From assembly GCA_965651905.1 (NCBI GenBank), contig CBFGUG010000002.1, positions 124,001 to 188,000 on the forward strand: DNA of 64,000 nt, read 5' to 3'. The notes under the pieces were generated by a model, which saw nothing but the letters and a program-made list of their open reading frames with translations, did not search any database and was not told where the DNA came from. The translations under genes were made by a program, and so were the position numbers. Numbering within the stretch: the first letter of the stretch is position 1; the number at the start of each line of letters is the position of its first letter. Of the stretch, positions 9,399 through 17,713 are shown in pieces. This stretch comes from SZUA-265 sp965651905. GTDB lineage: Bacteria; Myxococcota_A; Polyangia; Polyangiales; Polyangiaceae.

Positions 9399-10220
9399 AT
9401 GAACGAGTTCCTGAGCAGTCAACGCCTACGTATTGGCAGCCTGTTACTCCTAGCGGCCGCCTCGGTGATCTGGACGAAACTGGCTCCCGCTGCGGGCTTT
9501 CTCACGCTGGTCGCGGGGTTGGCCCTACCGAAACTCGAGTCCAAGGCACGGCGCCTCGCACACGCGGGTATCGGGCTCGCCGCAGTGCTCTCGACGTGGG
9601 GCTTTTTTCGCTTCGTGATCGATGAAGCCATCCCGGGTGTGATCGCCGGGGGCCAAGCAGCCGCAACCAAACACGGTTTGGCTTTCGCTCGTTCACTGAT
9701 CACGGCACAAGACCACGTTCGACGAACGGCCGCGCACGACCCTGACGGAGACGGCATTGGGTCGGCGCTGAACCTCCTGGAGCTGGCTGGGTTGCGACCC
9801 TTGCCTGATGGCTCAACGCTATCCCCGAGTCCGCTCTTCTTGCGAGGGGATCAGTTGGTCTCCTCACCTGAAGGCGCGATGGTTCGCGACGGGGCGTACC
9901 TCTACAAATTGTGTCTGCCTCTGAAGGACGGCAGCTTCGCCACCAATCCCGAAGCGTCGATGATCGACGCGGAGTCCGCTGAACGGCGTTTTCTGCTCTA
10001 CGCCTGGCCGAGTGTTTTTGGCGCCGGGGGGCCTAAGCAGTGCCTGTTCCTCGACGAGCACGAGACAATCCTCGTGCTCGAAGCGGACGCCGAGGGGCGG
10101 GCACGCTACCATGGGGTCGCGAACAGTCCGCCGTGCAACGCGGCGCTCACCTCCCCCGATTGGACGCCGTGGAAAGAGAAAAAACCGAAGGCTGCGCTGC
10201 CCGGCGCCCCTCAAGACTGA
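9399..10220 (+). CDS. Membrane-anchored protein of unknown function
   Basis: 273 residues from the ATG at 9399. An earlier in-frame start at 9288 would add 37 residues of unlikely composition. Two N-terminal hydrophobic segments (about residues 10-42 and 53-78) precede a soluble domain. That domain contains DPDGDGIGSALNLLELAG and DGAYLYKLCLPLKDGS, a layout loosely like the globular part of pseudopilin-like secreted proteins, with several Cys late in the chain. I do not recognise a family with confidence. It lies 13 bases upstream of the next gene, in a probable operon ending with dusB. Confidence 0.72.
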   Translation: MNEFLSSQRLRIGSLLLLAAASVIWTKLAPAAGFLTLVAGLALPKLESKARRLAHAGIGLAAVLSTWGFFRFVIDEAIPGVIAGGQAAATKHGLAFARSLITAQDHVRRTAAHDPDGDGIGSALNLLELAGLRPLPDGSTLSPSPLFLRGDQLVSSPEGAMVRDGAYLYKLCLPLKDGSFATNPEASMIDAESAERRFLLYAWPSVFGAGGPKQCLFLDEHETILVLEADAEGRARYHGVANSPPCNAALTSPDWTPWKEKKPKAALPGAPQD

Positions 10221-10233
10221 CGGATGGGCTTCG

Positions 10234-10632
10234 ATGTTGAAGGACCGCGCCAAGTCGCTGAAAAATCGTGTCACTCGTCGCGTCCGAGAAACGCTGGACC
10301 AAGCGAGCGCTCGCGTCAGCGCCCGAACCGAGTCGCTGACGACAGTCCCAAAGTCATCGAGTGAGCTCGAGGAAGCGGACAAAGAACTGCCAGTCGTCGC
10401 CAGACTGGTGGTCGAAATCCGCTCAGACGGTTCACGCACGGTCGCGCGTGGCGCCATGAAGGACGAACTGGGCGGAGAACAGGTGGCCGTCGTCGCGCGT
10501 GGTAACTCGCCACTCGAGCTCGCCGCTCAGCTCACGAAGAGCCTCGTAACGATGCCGCTCACCGCGGGACAGTTGGCGAAAGCCATGCTGAACGCCCGCC
10601 GCGAGACGCCTCCGCGCGACACGGATGAGTGA
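10234..10632 (+). CDS. Small hypothetical protein
   Basis: 132 residues. The N-terminal 40 residues are very basic and helical (LKDRAKSLKNRVTRRVRETL), then a Ser/Glu-rich linker and a compact C-terminal part (VVARLVVEIRSDGSRTVARG; SPLELAAQLTKSLVTMP). No recognised motif. The start at 10234 is the first ATG after the upstream stop that keeps this frame. It is followed by the thioredoxin gene, which begins at the stop of this one (GTGA) or 5 bases beyond, so it is probably cotranscribed. Confidence 0.62.
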   Translation: MLKDRAKSLKNRVTRRVRETLDQASARVSARTESLTTVPKSSSELEEADKELPVVARLVVEIRSDGSRTVARGAMKDELGGEQVAVVARGNSPLELAAQLTKSLVTMPLTAGQLAKAMLNARRETPPRDTDE

Positions 10633-10637
10633 CGAGA

Positions 10638-11222
10638 ATGAGTGACGAGACCACTCGCGACCCGTCAGGCGGTGACTCGTCGAACCAAAACGCAAACGGC
10701 AGGCCAGCACGTAAGCCGTCTGGACGGCGACGCCTGCTCGGTTGGACCGTTCGCATCGCGGTGTTCATCGGGATTTTCGTGGGGGTCAGCCAATGGCAGC
10801 AGTCTGACCTGTTGCCACTCGGACAAGCTGCACCGAGGTTCGAACTCCAGACGCTCGAGGGCGAAACCGTTCACCTTTCCAACTACCAGGGCAAGCCTGT
10901 CTTGTTGCACTTCTGGGCAACCTGGTGCGGCGTCTGCCGCCAGGAATTTTCGATGCTCAACACGCTACAAGAGTCGTTGGGAGACGACGCGGTGTTGCTC
11001 AGTGTCGTCGCGGATGGCGAAGTTGACGAGCTACGAACCTTCGCCGATGCGCATGGGCTGCGATACCCAATCCTCCGCGCGACTAGGTCGCTGTTGAAGC
11101 AGTATCGTATCGGCGCGTTCCCCACCAACTACTTCCTCGACGCGGACGGCAAAGTGAAGAGCCGCAGCGTCGGCCTTTCGACAGCCTGGGCGATGCGAGC
11201 CCGTATGTCGTGCGCGCGGTAA
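10638..11222 (+). CDS. TlpA/ScsD-like membrane-tethered thioredoxin-family protein
   Basis: 194 residues from the ATG at 10638; a GTG at 10629 that overlaps the previous stop is the alternative start. One transmembrane segment (about 34-52, WTVRIAVFIGIFVG) anchors a periplasmic thioredoxin fold with the redox motif WCGVC in LHFWATWCGVCRQEF and a cis-Pro loop in AFPTNYFLDADGKV. The family reduces or oxidises thiols in exported proteins, for example in cytochrome maturation or disulfide control. The C-terminal WAMRARM tail resembles ScsD-type proteins. It lies three bases before dusB. Confidence 0.82.
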   Translation: MSDETTRDPSGGDSSNQNANGRPARKPSGRRRLLGWTVRIAVFIGIFVGVSQWQQSDLLPLGQAAPRFELQTLEGETVHLSNYQGKPVLLHFWATWCGVCRQEFSMLNTLQESLGDDAVLLSVVADGEVDELRTFADAHGLRYPILRATRSLLKQYRIGAFPTNYFLDADGKVKSRSVGLSTAWAMRARMSCAR

Positions 11223-11225
11223 ACG

Positions 11226-12404
11226 ATGGACCCGATCTACAAGAGTGAGCTGAACCGTGACGTTTCCCCTGCAGCACCAGGGGAGTTCGAAGAGCTGAAA
11301 CTCGGCGGACTGCGCGTGTGGCCGCCAGTCGTGCTCGCGCCAATGGCGGGCGTCACCAACTACCCTTTTCGTCGTCTGTGCCGCGAGTTTGGCGCGGGTC
11401 TCTACGTCAGTGAAATGATCACTGCCCGACCATTGGTCGAAGGACGCGAAAAGACCCTCAAGCTCGCCGACTTCGGACCCGACGAGTCCCCGCGCAGTCT
11501 GCAGCTGTATGGCACGGACCCGTACTTCGTCGGCGAAGCCGTCAAGCGGCTGGTCTCCGAGGGCAGTGTCGATCACATCGACATGAACTTCGGGTGTCCC
11601 GTTCGGAAGGTGACGCGCAAAGGCGGTGGTGCTGCAATCCCAGCGAAACCACGCTTGCTCGCGAGCATCGTCGGCGCCGCAGTGAGAAACGCGGGAGATA
11701 TCCCCGTCACCATCAAGTTCCGCATGGGTATCGACGATTCGCTGCGCACGGACGCCCAGGCGGGGCGCATCGCTCAAGAAGAGGGCTGCGCTGCGGTGGG
11801 ACTACACGCGCGAACGGCCTCCCAGCTGTACGACGGACTGGCACGCTGGGACGCGATCGCCGAGCTCAAGTCAGCGCTGAGAATCCCCGTTCTGGGTAAC
11901 GGCGACATTTGGGAAGCCGAAGACGCTTTGCGGATGATGCGCCACACGCGTTGTGACGCCGTGATCGTGGGGCGCGGTTGCCTGGGGCGTCCGTGGCTGT
12001 TTCGTGATCTGGCCGCAGTGTTCTCGGGGCAGTCGCCTCCCGATCCCCCGACGCTCGGCGAGATCGCTCAGGTGCTGCTCACCCACGCCAGGCACCTGTG
12101 CGATTGGTTCGGCGAAGGCGCGGCCATGCGTGCGTTCCGCCGCCACACTACTTGGTACACCAAGGGCTTCCGCGGCAGTGCCCAGATGCGCCAACAGTTC
12201 ATGCGAGTCAACACCTACGAGGAGCTGGTCGCGCTCGCAAACGCTCTGCCCAAAGACGTTCGCTTCCCGCCCGAGGCCATGCGAGTCCCGCGAGGGAAGA
12301 GTTCAGGCACGCAAAGCGTCAGCCTACCCGAAGGGTTCCTAGACGATCTCGACGATGCCACGCCACCCGACGAAGGCAGCATGGGCGAGCTCTCGGGCGG
12401 ATGA
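11226..12404 (+). CDS. dusB: tRNA-dihydrouridine synthase, DusB type
   Basis: 392 residues. The TIM-barrel FMN enzyme shows LAPMAGVTNYPFRRLCREFG, the active-site Cys in DMNFGCPVRKVTRKGGG, and the FMN phosphate-binding segment IPVLGNGDIWEAEDALRMM then VIVGRGCLGRPWLFRD. It reduces uridines in the tRNA D-loop with NADPH. Compared with typical DusB (about 320-340 residues) it has an extra N-terminal 25 residues and an acidic tail (DDLDDATPPDEG). Its end is convergent with the guaD gene 33 bases away. Confidence 0.92.
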   Translation: MDPIYKSELNRDVSPAAPGEFEELKLGGLRVWPPVVLAPMAGVTNYPFRRLCREFGAGLYVSEMITARPLVEGREKTLKLADFGPDESPRSLQLYGTDPYFVGEAVKRLVSEGSVDHIDMNFGCPVRKVTRKGGGAAIPAKPRLLASIVGAAVRNAGDIPVTIKFRMGIDDSLRTDAQAGRIAQEEGCAAVGLHARTASQLYDGLARWDAIAELKSALRIPVLGNGDIWEAEDALRMMRHTRCDAVIVGRGCLGRPWLFRDLAAVFSGQSPPDPPTLGEIAQVLLTHARHLCDWFGEGAAMRAFRRHTTWYTKGFRGSAQMRQQFMRVNTYEELVALANALPKDVRFPPEAMRVPRGKSSGTQSVSLPEGFLDDLDDATPPDEGSMGELSGG

Positions 12405-12417
12405 CGTCGCATCGAGC

Positions 12418-12435
12418 CCTGCGAGGTCGCGCAGG
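12418..12435. terminator. Short hairpin between convergent dusB and guaD
   Basis: The inverted repeat CCTGCG - 6 bases - CGCAGG lies in the 33-base gap between two convergent genes. Placement suggests a bidirectional terminator, but there is no T-run on either side, so this is weak. Confidence 0.3.
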
Positions 12436-12437
12436 CA

Positions 12438-12908
12438 TCAGTAGCGACGCGATGGGTCCACTTGCAGCCAAGCCGCCATCATCTCTTGCGCTTCCTCGCG
12501 AAGCGCTTGTTCCGTGGGTAGGGCGCGCTGCTCCTGTGGAAGTTCGAACTCGCGATAGATGTGGTCGTCGTCGAAGCCGATGTGTTTGGCGTCTTGTCGC
12601 CCCGCGGCATAAACCAAGCGATCGAGACGCGCCCAGTAGATCGCCCCCAGACACATGGGGCAAGGTTCACAACTCGAGTAGATCTCACATCCTGAAAGCA
12701 CGTGGTTTCCGAGCGTCGCGCAGGCACGGCGAATCGCCAGAACCTCGGCGTGCGCGCTGGGGTCGTGCGTTCGAGTCACCTCGTTGAAAGCCTCCGCAAC
12801 GACCGCGCCATCGCGAACGATCACCGCGCCGAACGGGCCGGATTGGTGACGGGTCATGCCTTCGCGTGCCACATCGATGGCCCGCCTGACGAACGTATAG
12901 CTACTCAT
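12438..12908 (-). CDS. guaD: Guanine deaminase (cytidine-deaminase fold)
   Basis: 156 residues, the length of Bacillus-type GuaD. The ATG at 12908 has an excellent ribosome site (GGAGGTGAG); a longer reading upstream is not needed. Zinc ligands and the catalytic Glu are in HAEVLAIRRAC and SSCEPCPMCLGAIYWARLD, and the family-specific GFDDDHIYREFELP segment near the C-terminus matches GuaD rather than TadA or ComEB. It converts guanine to xanthine in purine salvage or catabolism. No other purine genes are adjacent; a nitroreductase lies upstream on the same strand. Confidence 0.86.
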   Translation of the reverse strand: MSSYTFVRRAIDVAREGMTRHQSGPFGAVIVRDGAVVAEAFNEVTRTHDPSAHAEVLAIRRACATLGNHVLSGCEIYSSCEPCPMCLGAIYWARLDRLVYAAGRQDAKHIGFDDDHIYREFELPQEQRALPTEQALREEAQEMMAAWLQVDPSRRY

Positions 12909-12940
12909 CTCACCTCCTCTGACCCGGCACTGAGATTCAC

Positions 12941-13498
12941 CTATGGCACGCTTCGTACCACGTCGCTGACGCCCAACTTGCGGGGGACCTTGGGCTTTGC
13001 CTTGCTGGGAATTCCAGCCCACACGAAACCAACGATCTCCTCGAGGTCGGCATCGATATTCAGCGCCTCGTATGTCGCTTCTGCACGCGTGACACCACCC
13101 GTGCTCCACTTGGACCCGACCCCCTCCGACCACAACGAGAGCGCCAGGTTTTGAATCGCGCACGCGATCGCCGCGTAGTCTTCGCGCTCTGTTGTGGCAT
13201 CGCCAGCGCGAACGCGACTGACGACGATCAGCTCGGCGGGGCTCAGCATCTTGCGTCGAGTCGATTCCACCAGCTCTTCGCGGGGAGGCTCCGCGCCAGC
13301 TTTGAGGGCGATCGAGAGCTCGCACAGAATCTCACGCCCCTCGGGCCCAACGCGAGTGAAGCGCCACGGCTCGGTCATTCGGTGATTGGGTGCGGCCAGC
13401 GCCGCTTCGAACGCACGGTCCAGCGCGCCCGCGGGCAGCGGCGCGTCGAGGTAATCGTGAACGGTGCGGCGCTCTAGTAGCAGTGAGCGGATGTCCAT
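12941..13498 (-). CDS. Nitroreductase-family FMN oxidoreductase
   Basis: 185 residues from the ATG at 13498; a GTG four codons earlier is possible. The N-terminus LLLERRTVHDYLDAPLPAGAL and AALAAPNHRMTEPWRFTRV are the conserved FMN-binding segments of the nitroreductase superfamily; AIACAIQNLALSLWSEGVGSKW and EIVGFVWAGIP complete it. Members reduce nitro compounds or quinones with NAD(P)H; the natural substrate cannot be told from sequence. It lies 32 bases upstream of guaD and downstream of the nitrite reductase gene. Confidence 0.86.
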   Translation of the reverse strand: MDIRSLLLERRTVHDYLDAPLPAGALDRAFEAALAAPNHRMTEPWRFTRVGPEGREILCELSIALKAGAEPPREELVESTRRKMLSPAELIVVSRVRAGDATTEREDYAAIACAIQNLALSLWSEGVGSKWSTGGVTRAEATYEALNIDADLEEIVGFVWAGIPSKAKPKVPRKLGVSDVVRSVP

Positions 13499-13529
13499 AC
13501 GACCGGGCACGCTAGCTCACGGGCGCCAG

Positions 13530-13561
13530 CCACGCCAGCCGGGTGTCGCAAGCTGGCGTGG
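13530..13561 (-). terminator. Perfect 10-bp inverted repeat downstream of the nitrite reductase gene
   Basis: CCACGCCAGC and GCTGGCGTGG flank a 12-base loop, 12 bases past the stop of the HemD-NirB-NirD gene and before the nitroreductase start. The placement suggests a transcription terminator or an RNA-stabilising 3' hairpin. No T-run follows, so rho-independent termination is uncertain. Confidence 0.45.
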
Positions 13562-13572
13562 TACTCGCAGCG

Positions 13573-16500
13573 CTACTCCGCCGCTGGAGGGGCGGCTGCA
13601 GCCAAGTTGCGCCGTGCGGTCAAGCTGTCCGCGCCGAGCAGCTGCTCGGTTTGCTCCACTGGCGGAAGCTCCAGCAGAACATCGCCATTGGAGATCCGCA
13701 CGGGGAACGTAACCACTTCGTACTTGTCGCCGCTCAGGCACTTGCCGTCTTCTAGCGAGAACGTCTTCTTGTGAAGCGGACAGGCGACCTTGGGGTGCCC
13801 TTGTTGGTCACCGATGATACCCCGTGAGAGCACCATGTCCTTCTTGTGTGGACACTGGTTTTGCACGGCGTACCACTGACCCCGCGACGCGAAGTTGAAC
13901 ACGGCGATCTGCGCAGCGCCGTACTTGATGGTCATGCCCGCGTCCTTGGGGAAGTCTTCCACGCGCGCCACCTTGACCCAGGACGTTTGAACGACGGGCA
14001 AGCGCTTCGGCGGAGCCACCTGCGTATCACTTTCGTTCCAATCGGCGGGACGCTCCTGACCGCGCTGAGAGACCAAGCTGATGGTCCCGTCGCCTTCTGA
14101 ACTGTTGACGAAGTGACGGAACTTGCGCCGCAATTCGGGACTTCGCACGACTGACGTCCACTCGCACTGATAGGTGTCGATCAGGTGCTTCATCTCGACG
14201 TCCAACTCGGCGCAGATTCCGAGGCTATCCTCCAGAATGACCGAGCGCAGTTGCTCGATTCCGCCCTCCAGTTTTTCGAGCCACACGCTGGTGCGCATCA
14301 ACTTATCCGCCGTGCGGATGTAATACATGATGAAGCGGTCCAGAATGCGGATCGCCTCTTGCTCACTGACGTCGGCGATCAGTAGATCGGCGTGGCGTGG
14401 TTTGGCACCGCCGTTGCCACACACGTAGACGTTGTAGCCCTTGTCCGTCGCGATCAAACTGAAGTCCTTGCTCTGTGCTTCGGCGCACTCGCGCACGCAG
14501 CCACTCACGGCGGACTTCAGCTTGTGGGGTGAACGGATGCCCTTGTAGCGATTCTCGAGACGAATGGCCATCCCGACCGAATCTTGCACGCCATAGCGGC
14601 ACCACGTACTGCCCACGCAGCTCTTTACCGTGCGCAGCGCCTTACCATACGCGTGCCCCGACTCGAATCCCGCATTGACCAAGTCTTCCCAGATGTCGGG
14701 AAGTTGGTCGACACGCGCGCCGAACAAGTCGACCCGCTGTCCTCCCGTGATCTTGGTGTACAAGTTGTACTTCTTGGCCACTTCGCCCAGCGCAATCAGC
14801 GCGTCAGGCGTTATCTCACCACCAGGAACCCTCGGCACGACCGAGTAGAGCCCCTGCCGCTGAATGTTCGCCAAGAAGCGGTCGTTGGTATCCTGCAAGT
14901 AGTCGTGGTTGACGATCAAATCGTTCACGACGCTGGCGAGAATCGACGCCACCGTGGGCTTGCAGATCTCGCAGCCTTCGCCCTTGCCACAGTCCGCCAG
15001 CACCTGCTCGAAGCTCTGGAACTTCTTCACCTTGACGATGTGGAAGAGTTCCTGCCGAGTGAAGTCGAAGTGTTCACACAACACGGGTTTGACCGCGGTG
15101 CCCGCCTTAGCGAGTTGCGCAGCCAAGATGTCTGCGACCATGGGCATGCAGCCCCCACAACCCGTACCCGCGTTGGTGCATGACTTCACGTCCGCCAAAG
15201 CCACCAAGCCACGTTCGGAAATCGCCTTGCAGATGTCGCCCTTGCTGACGTTGTTGCACGAACAAACTTGAGCTTCGTCGGGAAGCTCAGCTTTGACGCT
15301 GCTTCCGCCGCGCTGCCCCAGGATCAGGTCCTCTGGAGCGGCGGGTAGCGCGGCGCCACTGGTCGCGATGTGATGCAACTGCGCATACTCGCTGGCGTCC
15401 CCAACCAAACTGCCGCCGAGCAGACGTTTCCCGTCGCTACTGATGACGAGCTTCTTGTAGACGCCCTTGACCAAGTCTTCGTACACGATCGATCGTTCGG
15501 TAGACGACAGGGCGTCTCCGAAGCTCGCTACGTCGACGCCCATCAGCTTGAGCTTGGTCGACATGTCCGCGCCAGTGAAACCGCTGTGCCTTCCGCACAG
15601 TTGCTGGGCGACGACGTCAGCCATTTCGTAGCCGGGTCCCACCAAGCCGAAGATCATTCCGCGGTGGAGCGCACACTCGCCAACAGCGAAAATGCTCGCA
15701 TCGTTCGTGCGCAACTGGTCATCGACGACGATACCGCCACGCTCCCCGACGCGCAGCCCTGCGTCGCGCGCCAAGTCGTCTCGCGGACGGATACCAGCTG
15801 ACACGACTACCATGTCGACGTCGAGGCGCTCGCCGTCAGCGAAACGTAGTCCCGTGACCACGTCTTCACCCATGACTCGCGCGGTGTTCTTGGAGGTGTG
15901 GACGTGGACTCCCAGCTCGGAGATTTTGCGCGCCAGTAGGGATGCGCCAGCCTGATCCAACTGTCTGGGCATCAAACGAGGAGCGAACTCGACGACGTGA
16001 GTATCCAAACCTAGATCGGACACGGCTTTGGCCGCTTCCAGGCCCAGCAAACCACCGCCCAACACCGCTGCCTTGCGGCACTTCCCCGAGTACTCGATGA
16101 TCGCTTCGAGATCTTCGATCGTGCGGTAGACGAACACGCCGATCTTGTCCATGCCCGGCACGGGCGGTACGAAGGGAACGGAACCCGTCGCCAGCACCGC
16201 GACGTCGTACGGTAACTCGATACCGTTACTCGAGACGACGACCTTGCGTCGACGGTCGACGCGCATGGCTCGCTGCCCGAGCAACAGATTGACGCCCTTT
16301 TCTGCGTACCACTCGGGCTGTGCAATGGCCAAAGTGCCCGGGTCGCGAGTCTCGAAGTACTTGGTCAGCTGGACTCGGTCGTACGCGGGCCGGGGCTCTT
16401 CGCAGAACGTGGTGACTTCGAGTTGACCAGCTTCGTCGTATTGCAGCAGCCGCTCGCACAAGCGGTGGCCCACCATGCCGTTGCCGATGACGATCACTCG

Positions 16501-17394
16501 ACGGCGAGATGCCCCCGACTCGTTTCGTGAGACGTCGCTGGAACTCATCGCGAGGCGAGCCCCGCGGCCCGCACCAGACGCACTGCTCGAGGCGAACAAC
16601 GACGCCACTTCCTTGGGCTGAGGCAGCACGATCAGCGCACGTGAAGGCGCAGTGTTGACGTGAACGTGACGCGCTCGCAGCGCGTCCGCGACTGACTCGG
16701 TTGCAACGACTCGATGTCCTCGCAAAGCCTCCAGCAGGCTAGCTTCGCGACCAGACGTACTGGCAGCTTCGAACAACCAAGTGAGCTGGCTCACGTTGGT
16801 GAACACGATGGATCCACCGCCCGTCGTGAGCAGTCGGTTCAGCAGTTCGTCAGCGGTGTGATCCCCCACGGGCGCGTTGGACACCACACGCGGGGACGCA
16901 CCTACGCTCTCCAGGTACTCGGTGACACGAGGATCGTGCTCTGGTCCCCAGTGTTGAACGCCCACGACGTGCCCCTGGAGGTCTAGTTCACTCAGCGCGA
17001 CGATCAGGCTCTCTGCCCCTCGTCCACCCGCTCGCACGGCCACAGGCACGCCCAGCTCGGCAAGCGCCCGGGCGGGTTTCGGCCCGACGGAGATCACGCG
17101 AACGGCCCTGAGGGCGACGAGCAGTTCCTTCTCCTTGCCGAGCGCGGTCGCAAACTCGCTGAGCAGGTGGACGCCCTGCCCGGTCGCGAAGATCACGTCG
17201 TCGTATTCCCCCTCGGTCAGTTCAGCCAACCAACGCTCTACCGTGCGGGCGCCTGACGTCCCGCCCGAGACGCGATACTTGACCGTGATTGCTCCCAACC
17301 CTACCAGCACGCTCTCGAGCGCGTCCAGCTGCCTGGCATCCGGCAGCATGACCGTGTGGTCCTTGAGACCATCGTTGGGCAGCTCACTGTTCAT
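13573..17394 (-). CDS. nirBD: HemD-NirB-NirD fusion: uroporphyrinogen-III synthase joined to NAD(P)H nitrite reductase
   Basis: 1273 residues in one uninterrupted frame, with AGAGGT before the ATG. Residues about 14-260 match uroporphyrinogen-III synthase of the actinobacterial type: FATGQGVHLLSE, VGPKPARALAELGV, VGVQHWGP, FTNVSQLTWLFEAA. After a Ser-rich linker, NirB begins near 298: FAD domain VIVIGNGMVGHRL, NAD domain AAVLGGGLLGLEAA, two BFD-type Cys clusters (VCSCNNVS...CGGC and CGKGEGCEIC), then the siroheme/4Fe-4S motif CVGSTWC...SGCVRECAEAQ. The last 110 residues are a NirD-type Rieske domain with intact ligands CPH and CPLH. NirBD reduces nitrite to ammonium with NAD(P)H. HemD makes the tetrapyrrole precursor of its siroheme, so the fusion joins cofactor supply and use. 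No nitrate reductase or transporter is nearby. Confidence 0.93.
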   Translation of the reverse strand: MNSELPNDGLKDHTVMLPDARQLDALESVLVGLGAITVKYRVSGGTSGARTVERWLAELTEGEYDDVIFATGQGVHLLSEFATALGKEKELLVALRAVRVISVGPKPARALAELGVPVAVRAGGRGAESLIVALSELDLQGHVVGVQHWGPEHDPRVTEYLESVGASPRVVSNAPVGDHTADELLNRLLTTGGGSIVFTNVSQLTWLFEAASTSGREASLLEALRGHRVVATESVADALRARHVHVNTAPSRALIVLPQPKEVASLFASSSASGAGRGARLAMSSSDVSRNESGASRRRVIVIGNGMVGHRLCERLLQYDEAGQLEVTTFCEEPRPAYDRVQLTKYFETRDPGTLAIAQPEWYAEKGVNLLLGQRAMRVDRRRKVVVSSNGIELPYDVAVLATGSVPFVPPVPGMDKIGVFVYRTIEDLEAIIEYSGKCRKAAVLGGGLLGLEAAKAVSDLGLDTHVVEFAPRLMPRQLDQAGASLLARKISELGVHVHTSKNTARVMGEDVVTGLRFADGERLDVDMVVVSAGIRPRDDLARDAGLRVGERGGIVVDDQLRTNDASIFAVGECALHRGMIFGLVGPGYEMADVVAQQLCGRHSGFTGADMSTKLKLMGVDVASFGDALSSTERSIVYEDLVKGVYKKLVISSDGKRLLGGSLVGDASEYAQLHHIATSGAALPAAPEDLILGQRGGSSVKAELPDEAQVCSCNNVSKGDICKAISERGLVALADVKSCTNAGTGCGGCMPMVADILAAQLAKAGTAVKPVLCEHFDFTRQELFHIVKVKKFQSFEQVLADCGKGEGCEICKPTVASILASVVNDLIVNHDYLQDTNDRFLANIQRQGLYSVVPRVPGGEITPDALIALGEVAKKYNLYTKITGGQRVDLFGARVDQLPDIWEDLVNAGFESGHAYGKALRTVKSCVGSTWCRYGVQDSVGMAIRLENRYKGIRSPHKLKSAVSGCVRECAEAQSKDFSLIATDKGYNVYVCGNGGAKPRHADLLIADVSEQEAIRILDRFIMYYIRTADKLMRTSVWLEKLEGGIEQLRSVILEDSLGICAELDVEMKHLIDTYQCEWTSVVRSPELRRKFRHFVNSSEGDGTISLVSQRGQERPADWNESDTQVAPPKRLPVVQTSWVKVARVEDFPKDAGMTIKYGAAQIAVFNFASRGQWYAVQNQCPHKKDMVLSRGIIGDQQGHPKVACPLHKKTFSLEDGKCLSGDKYEVVTFPVRISNGDVLLELPPVEQTEQLLGADSLTARRNLAAAAPPAAE

Positions 17395-17493
17395 CGGTTA
17401 CCTCTTGTTACCCTGAGACACTTACTTTGGTTTACGTCACCGCAGCCGCAGCTGGGTGGTTCCGGACTCAAGGTACGCGCCGCGCAAACCACT

Positions 17494-17505
17494 TCAAGCA
17501 CTTGA
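17494..17505. promoter_or_regulatory. Palindromic candidate operator upstream of the nitrite reductase gene
   Basis: TCAAG-CA-CTTGA is a perfect 12-base palindrome about 100 bases before the start codon of the fusion gene. Position and symmetry fit a dimeric regulator site; no regulator is encoded next to it and I do not recognise the motif. Confidence 0.3.
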
Positions 17506-17687
17506 GAAATCAGCTCTGAAGGTTGCCAACGCGAAACAATTTCTGCGACGCCTGACTCGTCGTGGGAGCAACCAACAACGAAAACAAACAGGAAACCGAA
17601 TCAGCAACATACGCACCACTCCGAAACGTCCGCGACACAGGTTTGGAAGCCCGACACGTGACGCGAAATCGAGGTGAAACAGATCTC

Positions 17688-17713
17688 GCCCGTCTGATCT
17701 TCGGGCCTTTTTT
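17688..17713 (+). terminator. Rho-independent terminator on the plus strand with no upstream plus-strand gene
   Basis: GCCCG - 9 bases - CGGGC followed by C and six T (17708-17713). Both neighbouring genes run on the minus strand, so it would end an unannotated plus-strand transcript starting within roughly 17395-17680. Confidence 0.5.

Noticed and set aside
17456..17677. 73-codon plus-strand ORF ending before the orphan terminator
   Set aside because: Arg/Lys-rich, random-looking translation and no ribosome site; if the terminator is real, a non-coding RNA fits better, so no CDS is called.
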